Positions 8,864 through 16,993 of a stretch of DNA of 64,000 nucleotides are shown one piece after another (position 1 is the stretch's first letter; every line of letters starts with the position of its first letter). Position numbers and translations under genes: made by a program. The notes under the pieces were generated by a model, which ran no database searches, had not been told where the DNA came from, and was given only the letters and a program-made list of their open reading frames with translations. Source of the stretch: Myxococcales bacterium (GTDB taxonomy: Bacteria; Myxococcota_A; Polyangia; Nannocystales; Nannocystaceae); assembly GCA_020633315.1 (NCBI GenBank), contig JACKDV010000010.1, forward strand, positions 223,296-287,295. Direction: 5' to 3'.

Positions 8864-11407
8864 TCACTCGTCCTCGTCCTCGTCCTCGTCGCGCACCATG
8901 GCGTGGGGCGCCGAGGATCGCTTCTGCAGCAGTCGTCGCAGCCCTCGAAGCGCGGCGGGCAGGGCGACGGTCGACAGGTCGATGCCGATCGGCACCAGCA
9001 GTGCCCGCCAGTAGACGTACATCGGCGGGTTGGTGCGCCAGTCGTTGAAGAGCATCACGGCCGCGGTGATCGAGCCCACCAGGGAGATCGCCGTGCGGGC
9101 GCCGTTGTAGACCTGGATGCGCTTGTTCTGCTGCTCGCGGACCCCCGCCTCCACATCGATGAGCAGGGGGGCCACGGGGATCCGCAGCCCGGCGGCGGAG
9201 TCGGTCCCCGAGTCGCCGCTCTGGGGGAGCACCACGGTGGGCGAGATGTCGTAGTGCCCCTCCTTGCGGGCGAAGCAGACCGTGATGGGCCCGCGCTGCA
9301 CCACCCGCGAGCGCTCGTCCTCGTGGCCGGCGACCTCGGTGGTCACCAGGCACAGGGGGGTCGTGCGTCGATCCCCGAGCTCGTGCCAGTCGACCTGGAT
9401 GATCCGCCGCCACACGTAGCTCTCCTCGAGATCGCGGAAGGCACTGCTGAGGGTGACCACCAGGGTCCGAGGGCTGAAGGTGCGCCACGGCTCGTCGTGC
9501 AGGGGGCGGACGGTGAGGGGGACGCGACCCTCGATGGCGGCCCGGGTGAGCGCGCCGGCGTCTCCGCGGGTCTCGTCGAGGATGGCCCGCTGGGCCCGCT
9601 GCAGGTCGTCGAGGCGCGAGGCGAAGCGCTGGTTCTCCGGCCGCCAGACGAGCCAGCGGATCAGGTCGCGGTGCAGTCGACGATGGTCGGAGTGGTTGAA
9701 GCTGTCCTGCAGGTCCACGCGCCCCCAGGCGTCGAGAGCCTCCCGGACGCGAGCGGCGTCGAGGTGATCGTGGAGCTCGGGGCTCGTGAGCAGGCGGTCG
9801 ATCTTGCGGAGCACGTCGAGACGCAGGTCGATCTCGAGGCGGAGGGTGGGCGCCAGCTCGTCGCTCTCGAGGTGGGGCTGGAGCGCTCGCAGGTGGCCCA
9901 GCTCCCGCTCCCGAGCGGCCCGCACGAGGTCGAGGAGCGACGGCGGTGCGTCGGGCTCGCGGTCGGTCTCGTCGCCCGGATCCTCGTCGCCCCCCTCGGG
10001 GGTCGACTCGTCGCCGTCGTCGCTCCCGCCCACCGAGCTCGCGTCGTCGTCGCCCGATGCTCCCAGGGCCAGGCCGAGCGAGGCCAGGAGGTTGCGGTCG
10101 AGGTTGAAGACGGCGGCATCGAGCAGCTCGGCCGCCCGCTGCAGCGGCGGGAACTCCTCGGTGAGCGCCTCGTCGTCGGAGACGGGGAAGTTGTGCTGGA
10201 GCACGATGTCGTCGAAGAGCTTGAGCTCGGTGACGACCTGGGCCACGAGGGTGGGCGGGTAGAGCTGGGCATCGACCCGCCCCCAGATGCGCATCTTCTT
10301 CTCGCTGAGGGTCAGCAGCTGCTCGGCCTCGCGCAGGTGCTGCTCGAGGGGGGACAGGTCGTTGAACGCCAGCAGCAGCTTGTTGCGGCGCAGGCCCGCG
10401 CCTGCGAAGTCGAGCGCCGACCACACCTGCGCCAGCAGCAGCTTGTGGTCGTCGCGCGAGCCCTCGAGGCGTCGCACCAGGTGGTCCCGCCAGCGCTCGA
10501 GTCGGGAGAGCACCACCACCCCCTTGAGGAAGATGGTGACCAGCACCCAGATCGCGAAGCCGACGAAGGTCATCAGCCACAGCATGGCCAGCCGCGGGGG
10601 GACCCACAGGGTGGCGACCTGGGCGTCGGCGGTGCCCACGGCGAACGCACCCTCGTAGCGCCCCGGTGCGATCCACCCGGGGGCGTCGACCTTCACGCAG
10701 GTGGTGGAGGCGGGGTCCTGACCCTCGCAGGGCTCCACCGGCCACTGGTGGGTGAGCTCCTCGCCGAGTCCGGGCGGCAAGAGCCACCAGCAGACGCTGG
10801 GGTCGGAGCCCAGGGCCACGGGCTCGGCGAGGGGCAGCTCGAACGAGCGGAGGCCGGCCTGGATCACCGGCACCGCGCTCTCGTCGTCGTCCTCGTCGTC
10901 CCCGCTCGCGGCGGACAGCGCCGGCATCGGTCGCAGGGAGCAGTCGGTGGAGATCCGGGTGAGGTCGAGGCGCACGGGGCTCGCCTCGCCGATGCGCACG
11001 ACCAGCTCGTGGTGGCCCAGGGGCAGGGAGCGCAGGGCGACGGTGCGGCACTGGGGGAAGTCCTCGGCGCAGGGGCCGGTGTCCACCGAGTAGAAGGGGT
11101 TGGCCGCGTCGCCGGTCCACACGCACGCGCGGGCGTCCGCCTTCACCGGTGCGTCGAGGGACACGGTGAGGGTGGGGCTGGCGTCGGTCGAGCGCAGCGT
11201 GATCGTCTCGAGCTCGTCGGAAGAGCCCAGGGGGGCCGCGCAGGGGTGGGTCGCGGCGCTGCCCTCGTCGGCGCTGCCCTCGTCGGCGTCCTCGCCCTCG
11301 TCGGCGTCCTCGTCGGTCGCGGCGAGGGGCTCGGGCTGGGCCAGGGCCGCAGTGGCCGGGAACGATGCGGAGAGCAGGACGAGGGCGGCGACACCGAGGC
11401 GACGCAT
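8864..11407 (-). CDS. Large membrane protein with signal peptide and long cytoplasmic domain, function unknown
   Basis: 847 residues. Signal peptide MRRLGVAALVLLSASFPATAALA, then an acidic Asp/Glu repeat (DEDADEGEDADEG), an extracytoplasmic region with paired cysteines, one strong membrane helix at about 272-300 (MLWLMTFVGFAIWVLVTIFL), a long mostly helical cytoplasmic region containing a second acidic stretch, and two further hydrophobic segments near 770-815 before an acidic C-terminus. I recognise no family. It converges with the ATPase/phosphoesterase pair, with only 19 bp between stops, so a functional link is possible but untested. ATG 11407 is chosen because it gives the signal peptide; upstream extension is out of character. 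Confidence 0.75.
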   Translation of the reverse strand: MRRLGVAALVLLSASFPATAALAQPEPLAATDEDADEGEDADEGSADEGSAATHPCAAPLGSSDELETITLRSTDASPTLTVSLDAPVKADARACVWTGDAANPFYSVDTGPCAEDFPQCRTVALRSLPLGHHELVVRIGEASPVRLDLTRISTDCSLRPMPALSAASGDDEDDDESAVPVIQAGLRSFELPLAEPVALGSDPSVCWWLLPPGLGEELTHQWPVEPCEGQDPASTTCVKVDAPGWIAPGRYEGAFAVGTADAQVATLWVPPRLAMLWLMTFVGFAIWVLVTIFLKGVVVLSRLERWRDHLVRRLEGSRDDHKLLLAQVWSALDFAGAGLRRNKLLLAFNDLSPLEQHLREAEQLLTLSEKKMRIWGRVDAQLYPPTLVAQVVTELKLFDDIVLQHNFPVSDDEALTEEFPPLQRAAELLDAAVFNLDRNLLASLGLALGASGDDDASSVGGSDDGDESTPEGGDEDPGDETDREPDAPPSLLDLVRAARERELGHLRALQPHLESDELAPTLRLEIDLRLDVLRKIDRLLTSPELHDHLDAARVREALDAWGRVDLQDSFNHSDHRRLHRDLIRWLVWRPENQRFASRLDDLQRAQRAILDETRGDAGALTRAAIEGRVPLTVRPLHDEPWRTFSPRTLVVTLSSAFRDLEESYVWRRIIQVDWHELGDRRTTPLCLVTTEVAGHEDERSRVVQRGPITVCFARKEGHYDISPTVVLPQSGDSGTDSAAGLRIPVAPLLIDVEAGVREQQNKRIQVYNGARTAISLVGSITAAVMLFNDWRTNPPMYVYWRALLVPIGIDLSTVALPAALRGLRRLLQKRSSAPHAMVRDEDEDEDE

Positions 11408-11478
11408 GGGACGAGCGTATCCCGAGTGACCGAGGGTCGTCGCCGGGGCGATTTCGTGAGCTGGCTCGGCGCCCCGGA

Positions 11479-12837
11479 TCAGCCCTCCGGGGTGCAGGCC
11501 GCGTTCTGTAGCGCCCACCCGGTCATGTCCGAGTAGGTGTAGGGGCTGGAGAGCCCGGTATAGGTGCCCACCAGCGCGCCCGAGGACGGGTCGAACTTGT
11601 GAGCGAATTGGTTCACCGCCCACACGAAGCCATCGTCGTCGACGCTGATGCCCTTGACCTCGCCGCCCCCGGAGGGAACGAAGACGTTGCCCAGCGCGAG
11701 GGTCTCCACGTCGACCTCGATCGCGCCCGTGCTGGTCCCGATCCACATGTTGCCGCTGGGGTGCTCCATGAGCCCCGCCTGGCTGTGGAAGCTGCCCCCC
11801 ACGATGTCCCAGGTCTCGGTGTCGGGGTCGAAGCGCACCGCGCTCGAGCCGAACATGCTCGACAGCCACACCCGGCCGTTGTGGTCCACCGTGATGCCGT
11901 AGGGGGCGATCTCGGGGGGGATCATCCAGATGGTGACCTGCAGGGTCTCCATCTCCACGCGCGCGAGCTGGTTGTTGCCGAAGGTGAGGGCGCCCTGGGT
12001 GGAGAAGTAGAGGTCTCCGGCTCGGTTGACGGCACCTCCGTAGGCGCCGAGCTGCAGGCCGTTGAACTCGGGGACGTCCACCGTCTCGAGGATCGAGCCG
12101 TCGTCTCCGTCGACCAGCCATACGGTGACCCCCCCCGCGCCGCCGGTGCCGGGGAGGCTCAGCACGCTGCTGCCCACCGTCCACAGCCGCTGGCTGGCCG
12201 GGGCGTCGCAGTCGACCGCCATCGGGTCCTCGGGCGGAGCCCAGGCCACCGGGCGCTGGTTGGAGGTGGGGAAGTCCACATACCAGGCGCGGCACTCCTC
12301 CATGTCCCACGACAGCACGTCGCCGGCCCCGCTCGAGGTCTGGATCCCGGGCATGCCGTTGGACTCCACGCAGTCGCTGGTGTCGGCGTAGAGCTTGACC
12401 AGGCCCCCGTGCCGGTTGGCCACGGCCACGTCGCCGGTGAAGCTCACCGAGGTCCGCGAGGGGTTGCCCGCGGCATCCGGCCGGGTGAGGTAGCGGCCGA
12501 CCTCGTCGAGGGTCTCCACGTCGATCTTGGAGACGGTGCTCTGGTCGGCGTTGGCGATCCAGATGTAGCTGCCCGCGCAGCCGCACAGATCGATGTCGTC
12601 GCCCACGTCGAAGACGAAGCCGGTGGATGCACCCTCGGTGCCGTCCACGGCGCCGGTGGAGGTGCCCATGCCGGTGCCGGTGCCCGTGGCCAGCGGCGAG
12701 CCGGTGGTCCCGGGGGTGGTGGTGGTCGGATCGCCGGTGCCGTCGTTGAAGACGCCGCTGTCACCCGCCCCGTCGTTGCATCCGAGCAGCGTCGCGAGCC
12801 CCAGGCCCAGGTGGGCACACCAACGATTCGACCTCAT
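11479..12837 (-). CDS. Beta-propeller (Vgb/NHL-like) lipoprotein
   Basis: 452 residues beginning with a lipoprotein signal (MRSNRWCAHLGLGLATLLGC), followed by a Thr/Gly-rich linker (GDPTTTTPGTTGSPLATGTG) and repeats of the type VSKIDVETLDEVGRY, YGITVDHNGRVWLSSMFG, FDPDTETWDIVGG and GISVDDDGFVWAVNQFAHKF. These repeats match virginiamycin-B-lyase-like/NHL six-bladed propellers (a fold statement only; lyase activity is not implied). Predicted to sit on the outer or periplasmic membrane surface. ATG 12837 gives the lipobox LLGC. It stands alone, 71 bp downstream of the start of the neighbouring membrane-protein gene on the same strand. Confidence 0.85.
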   Translation of the reverse strand: MRSNRWCAHLGLGLATLLGCNDGAGDSGVFNDGTGDPTTTTPGTTGSPLATGTGTGMGTSTGAVDGTEGASTGFVFDVGDDIDLCGCAGSYIWIANADQSTVSKIDVETLDEVGRYLTRPDAAGNPSRTSVSFTGDVAVANRHGGLVKLYADTSDCVESNGMPGIQTSSGAGDVLSWDMEECRAWYVDFPTSNQRPVAWAPPEDPMAVDCDAPASQRLWTVGSSVLSLPGTGGAGGVTVWLVDGDDGSILETVDVPEFNGLQLGAYGGAVNRAGDLYFSTQGALTFGNNQLARVEMETLQVTIWMIPPEIAPYGITVDHNGRVWLSSMFGSSAVRFDPDTETWDIVGGSFHSQAGLMEHPSGNMWIGTSTGAIEVDVETLALGNVFVPSGGGEVKGISVDDDGFVWAVNQFAHKFDPSSGALVGTYTGLSSPYTYSDMTGWALQNAACTPEG

Positions 12838-12910
12838 CACCCACGAAGGTACCACCCGGGCCGTCCGCCCGAGCCGAGGGCGGATCCGTGGGATTCCTCT
12901 CGGAACGAGG

Positions 12911-13008
12911 ACGGGCGAGCGCCACGAGGGCTCGCCCGTCGGCGGCCCGACGCCTCGGCCGCGCCGTCCGACCGACGCTCGACGCGGCACGGCGCGCGAG
13001 CGTCGGTC
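12911..13008 (-). terminator. Double hairpin downstream of the roadblock-like gene
   Basis: Two perfect inverted repeats: 12 bp (12970-12981 with 12997-13008) and 10 bp (ACGGGCGAGC at 12911-12920 with its complement at 12930-12939). The first lies 12 nt after the stop at 13021 on the minus strand. There is no T run, so the role as a terminator or mRNA 3'-end stabiliser is inferred from position alone. Confidence 0.45.
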
Positions 13009-13020
13009 CATCGGGCGGCT

Positions 13021-13416
13021 TCAGGGCGTCTCGCTGGCCACCACCCCCCGCATCTTCACCAGGGCGAGGCCGAGGTTGGTGTCGGTCCGGCACACCACCA
13101 CCGCGACCGAGTCTTGGTGCTGCCTGAGGCGAGCGAAGATGTGCACGAGGTTGGTGGACATCACCACGATCTCCTTGAAGTAGCGCTCGTCGGACTTGAT
13201 CCCGCGGACGCGCTTGAAGGTGTTCTCGATCTGCGTGACGTTGTCGCCCTCGAATAGATCCTTGGTGGCCGCGGCCACCAGGTCGAGGACCTCCTGCGGG
13301 TGGGAGTCCACGGTCTTGACGCCCAGCAGCATGCCGGTGCCCATGTCGACCACCCCGACGGCCACCGCCTTGGGGACCTCGTTCATCGTCCTGGTCAATA
13401 TGCTCTCTACGCTCAT
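13021..13416 (-). CDS. Roadblock/LC7-like small protein
   Basis: 131 residues, alpha/beta, starting MSVESILTRTMNEVPKAVAVGVVDMGTGMLLG. The order helix, two beta strands (AVAVGVVDMGTGMLL), long helix (QEVLDLVAAATKDLF) and further strands (EIVVMSTNLVHIFAR, SVAVVVCRT) resembles roadblock/LC7 (MglB-like) dimerisation domains, which in myxobacteria often act with small GTPases or in signalling complexes. The match is by pattern, not a strong motif. It follows an unknown 347-residue gene on the same strand with a 112-bp gap. ATG 13416 fits the domain start. Confidence 0.65.
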   Translation of the reverse strand: MSVESILTRTMNEVPKAVAVGVVDMGTGMLLGVKTVDSHPQEVLDLVAAATKDLFEGDNVTQIENTFKRVRGIKSDERYFKEIVVMSTNLVHIFARLRQHQDSVAVVVCRTDTNLGLALVKMRGVVASETP

Positions 13417-13528
13417 GATCGGTCTGCTTCTTCGGAGCGGTGCGCCTGCGGGCACACCGGGTGGGGAGGTGGCGCCGAGGGGCGTCACCTCGTGGTGATC
13501 GAATTCGAAGGAAGGATGCGGAGGGAAG

Positions 13529-14572
13529 CTAGGCGCGGCCCTGCTCGGACAGCTCCTGCAGGACCCGCTCGACGACGTGGTCCCACAGCTCGGTGCGGAG
13601 CTCGGCACGGGCGTCGATCAGGTCGTCGAGCTCGGTGTCGCGTCCCCGGATCGACACGAGCAGCTCGAAGAAGGCCAGGGCATCGGTCGCCGGCTGACGC
13701 AGCGCGGCCTGGAGCCGCTGGAGGACCTCGCGGTCGTGCTCGACGAGCACGGGCCGGTGGTTGACCTCCATCAGCAGCTCGGCGAAGGCCTTCACGTCGC
13801 CGATGAGGCGCCGACCCTGCTGGGGGTCGCGCGGCCCGAGCAGCCAGTCGAAGATCTTCCGCTGGAGCCGGCGGAGCTCCAGCCGGTCCTTCACGCGAAG
13901 CTCGAGGTAGACGTCGCGTCCCACCAGGCAGGCGATGCCGGTGCCCACGAGCCGCACGTCTCGCTCGATGCGCTCGCTTGCGTCCTCGAGCCGCTTGAGG
14001 CCGGAGAGCAGCGAGTGGTAGGCGGCGCGGGTCTCGATCGCGCGCCGACGCTCGCTGCGGTAGAGGCTCTCGAAGACCGAGGGGCAGCCCTCCACCTGGG
14101 ACAGCACCTGCTCGACCCCGCTGGTGGCCTTGACCACGCGGCGCCGGGCCGAGCAGCACTCCGAGAGCAGCCTCCAGTAGTCGTCGGTGTGCTGGGCGAC
14201 CGCGATCGCGCTGCGCTTGCGGTCGAGCTCCCAGCGCGCCATGAACGAGACGTCGGCGATTCGCTGCTGCGGCTCGGCGGGCGGGACGGAGGGCTCGACC
14301 GCCTCGTCGAAGTAGGTGTCGAACACCCCGGAGGTGTCGGCGGCCTGGGCCTGGGGCGGAGTGTCGTAGCGCTCGAGCAGGCAGCCGAGCACGTCCAGGG
14401 CCTCGTCCATCACCGAGTGGATCCGCGGGACGAGCTCCTGGCAGAGCTGGGCTCGCGGCTGGAGCTCGTACGGGCGCGTGTCCACGGTGCGCGCCGTCTC
14501 GGCCGCGTGGAAGAGGGCATTCTGCAGCTCCCTGACCGCGTAGCCGGAGGCCGTCCGCAATGACGACATCAT
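13529..14572 (-). CDS. Hypothetical helical protein
   Basis: 347 residues, predominantly alpha-helical and charged, with no signal peptide or membrane segment. It starts MMSSLRTASGYAVRELQNALFHAAE and is rich in Arg/Leu/Glu heptad-like stretches (for example ELRRLQRKIFDWLL and EVLQRLQAALRQ), suggesting a helical bundle or coiled coil. I do not recognise a family. It lies between an AraC regulator (50-bp gap upstream) and the roadblock-like gene (112 bp downstream), all on the same strand, so the three could form one unit. Two adjacent ATG codons compete for the start. Confidence 0.65.
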   Translation of the reverse strand: MMSSLRTASGYAVRELQNALFHAAETARTVDTRPYELQPRAQLCQELVPRIHSVMDEALDVLGCLLERYDTPPQAQAADTSGVFDTYFDEAVEPSVPPAEPQQRIADVSFMARWELDRKRSAIAVAQHTDDYWRLLSECCSARRRVVKATSGVEQVLSQVEGCPSVFESLYRSERRRAIETRAAYHSLLSGLKRLEDASERIERDVRLVGTGIACLVGRDVYLELRVKDRLELRRLQRKIFDWLLGPRDPQQGRRLIGDVKAFAELLMEVNHRPVLVEHDREVLQRLQAALRQPATDALAFFELLVSIRGRDTELDDLIDARAELRTELWDHVVERVLQELSEQGRA

Positions 14573-14623
14573 CCCGATCTAGTGATCACCATCCGCGTGG
14601 TTGCTCACAATGACCAGAGCGAG

Positions 14624-15706
14624 TCATTTTCGCTGCGCGACCTTGCATCCCGGACCGCCGCGGAATGGCAGCACCTCGTGTCCTCGATCGACGGGAGCCT
14701 CCTCGGGCTCGGTCTCCTGCGCGAGCACTCGGAATCGACGGGGGCCCACGCCCACCCAGCGCCGGAAGGCACGGGTGAAGTGGGCGGAGTCGGAGTAGCC
14801 GAGGTCGTGCGCGATGTCGGTGACGGAGCGCTTGCTCTCCACCAGCCACTCGGTGGCGAGCTTCTGACGCGTCTCGGCCAGCAGCTTGGAGTAGGTGGTC
14901 CCGAGCTCGTTCAAACGGCGTTGCAGCGAGCGGCCGCTCATGCCCAGCAGGTTGCTGGCGTGCTCGATGCCGGGCGAGCCCTCGGGCAGGAAGCTCTCGA
15001 CCACGAGAGCCGTGGACTCGACGAAGCTCAGGCGATCGAGATCCAGGTGCGGGCCGGTCGAGGCGCGTCGCGGGAGGACCGGCTCGGGCGACGCCCTCCG
15101 CAGCAGACGGTGGGAGATGGGGAAGGCCAGGACTCGTGCCCGGTAGCGCACTCGCGCGATGGAACGAAAGCGCTCGTCCTCGCTCGAGGGACCGGTGGTC
15201 AGCCACAGCTCGTGGGGAAGCCAGTGGGCACCGACCCAGTGTCGAACGACGGTCAACATCCCGTGGAGGACGAAGCGCTCCGCGTGGGACTCGAGGAGAT
15301 CACAGCTCGTCCCGATTGGGCCACGGCACCACCACAAGACGCCGGGCCGTCGTTCCAAGAAGAAGTCGGCCCCGGCGGACTCGCCCTTGATCGCGCGGAC
15401 GAAGGTGGAGATCGCATCTTGGAGCGAGGTGGACTCGGCGATCCGCCGGCCGCAAGTGCCCAGGTCATCGAGGCGGTGAGGGACGGCATACTGTAGGATC
15501 GAGGGCCCCATGTCCCGAATCGCGATTCGTGCAACGTCGTTCAGCCGCTCGAGCGGTACCAGGGCATCCGCAGAGAGAGGCGCGATCTCCGGGATTCCGG
15601 CCTCCTGCAGCAATTGCTCGGGATTGCCTCCCATGCGTCGGTAGGCATCCACGTGACGCAGCAGGTAGCGGGTGCGTACGAGCGGGAGGGGAGGGGGGGA
15701 CGTCAT
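14624..15706 (-). CDS. AraC family transcriptional regulator (arabinose-binding-like N-domain)
   Basis: 360 residues. The N-terminal part starts VRTRYLLRHVDAYRRMGG and is followed by PEQLLQEAGIPE, typical of the N-terminal domain found in ArgR/OruR/MmsR-like AraC proteins (PF12625 type). The C-terminal about 100 residues form an AraC-type double HTH: SGRSLQRRLNELGTTYSKLL and SVTDIAHDLGYSDSAHFTRAF. ATG 15706 matches the usual domain start; longer upstream frames would read through noncoding DNA. It diverges from a LuxR-type regulator across 337 bp holding an 18-bp palindrome that could be its operator. The ligand is unknown. Confidence 0.88.
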   Translation of the reverse strand: MTSPPPLPLVRTRYLLRHVDAYRRMGGNPEQLLQEAGIPEIAPLSADALVPLERLNDVARIAIRDMGPSILQYAVPHRLDDLGTCGRRIAESTSLQDAISTFVRAIKGESAGADFFLERRPGVLWWCRGPIGTSCDLLESHAERFVLHGMLTVVRHWVGAHWLPHELWLTTGPSSEDERFRSIARVRYRARVLAFPISHRLLRRASPEPVLPRRASTGPHLDLDRLSFVESTALVVESFLPEGSPGIEHASNLLGMSGRSLQRRLNELGTTYSKLLAETRQKLATEWLVESKRSVTDIAHDLGYSDSAHFTRAFRRWVGVGPRRFRVLAQETEPEEAPVDRGHEVLPFRGGPGCKVAQRK

Positions 15707-16043
15707 GACCGGCACTCGCGATGCTCGTGAGCCCTTGGCCCTTGGACAGTGTTTCTCGTGCGCCGCAGAACGATCGATGCAAGACGCGTCCACCCTGGTG
15801 GACGAGGGATGCCGGTCGGGAGCGAGCGCGATCGACCCAAGGTTACCGATCTGATTGCCCAGCAAAGATAGCGCGACTCGCCGGGGTCGACCTGCCATTT
15901 CGTGCCACGGGACTCGCCCCATGGCGTGAGACGGCAGGCAATCGGACCTCACGATAGCCCACGATGGCCATGGGCGTTCCTGCGATTCGTTGCGATCGCG
16001 TGACCGTCGAGGGAGCCCGCGTGGAAAGAGAGGCGATCGGTCG
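15707..16043. promoter_or_regulatory. Divergent regulatory region between AraC and LuxR regulators, with 18-bp palindrome
   Basis: A 337-bp gene-free segment, locally less GC-rich than its flanks. It contains the near-perfect dyad CGTCCACCCTGGTGGACG at 15787-15804 (8-bp arms, 2-nt centre), a plausible dimeric regulator site 81 bp upstream of the AraC start. AGAGAGG just upstream of 16044 serves as ribosome binding site for the LuxR gene. I saw no RNA gene or ORF worth calling. Confidence 0.5.
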
Positions 16044-16796
16044 ATGCCCGGCCAGATCTCGAGCTCGGTGATGCAGCCCTTCGGAGTGGTGGTCGGCGCC
16101 CGGGTCGAGCTGGTCGCCAGCCTGGCGCGGGCGGTGAGTGACGGGGGCATGATCCTCCACGAGTGCGTCCACAAGCCGGCCGAGCTGCTGCGGGCGCTGC
16201 AGCACCTGCGCGCCGACTTGGTGCTGCTCGACGCCAACCTCGGCTCGCCGCACGGTGGGGTGGAGCTGGTGGCCTCGGGGGCGATCGGAGAGGATACGGC
16301 AACCGTGCTCGTCTCCGACGAGGTGGACGAGGAGCTGCTGGAGCGAACCCGCCGAGTGGGGGCCGATGGCTTCCTGGTGTGGCCGGCCTCGCGCCTCCAG
16401 GTGGAGGCGACGATCTGCGCGGCCCTCGGGGCCCGCCGGTTTCGGCCACCCCCGGCCGACGGTCAGGTGCAGGCGACGGCGGTGCTCCATCGCATCGCGC
16501 GCGAGCTTGCCGGGGTCCAGCACCTGCTGCCCGTGGTGCCGATGAGCCCGGCTCTGCGACCGCTGCCCGAGCTCGACTCGCTCTCACCCCGGGAGTGGGA
16601 GGTGCTGCGCGGGCTGGTCAGCCACCAGCGCGTGCCCACCCTCGCCCGCGAGATGCACATCAGCCCCCACACCGTCCGCAACCACCTCAAGGCGATCTTC
16701 GCCAAGCTCTCGGTGCACTCCCAGGCCGAGCTGCTCGAGAAGGTCGTCGATCGCAACGCCAGCCGGTTGCTCTCGCTCGAGGCCGACGAGGCCTGA
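16044..16796 (+). CDS. LuxR-type response regulator with degenerate receiver domain
   Basis: 250 residues. The N-terminal receiver-like domain has DLVLLDANLGSPHGG with an Asp in the phospho-acceptor place, but the N-terminal acidic pair expected after the first strand is missing (it reads FGVVVGARVE), so phosphorylation-independent control is likely. The C-terminal LuxR HTH is clear: LSPREWEVLRGLV, REMHISPHTVRNHLKAIFAKL. ATG 16044 has AGAGAGG about 10 nt upstream; ATG 16071 is an alternative. No histidine kinase is adjacent, making this an orphan. It is transcribed away from the AraC gene and is followed 197 bp later by the POT transporter. Confidence 0.82.
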   Translation: MPGQISSSVMQPFGVVVGARVELVASLARAVSDGGMILHECVHKPAELLRALQHLRADLVLLDANLGSPHGGVELVASGAIGEDTATVLVSDEVDEELLERTRRVGADGFLVWPASRLQVEATICAALGARRFRPPPADGQVQATAVLHRIARELAGVQHLLPVVPMSPALRPLPELDSLSPREWEVLRGLVSHQRVPTLAREMHISPHTVRNHLKAIFAKLSVHSQAELLEKVVDRNASRLLSLEADEA

Positions 16797-16993
16797 GCTC
16801 CCGCGCTTCGCCTGCGCAAGGCGCTCCCGGGGCGGGATCCGCCCACCGACGGGCCTCGTCGCGAGGCGCGGGGCACCGTTCGGTCGAGCCCACAGCGCGT
16901 GGCAGCGGCCTCCATCCCGTTCGCCTTGCGTGACCGCCGCGGGACTGCGAGCATCCTGGCTCCGCCTTCCCCGCCTTCAAAAAGGATCGCCCA

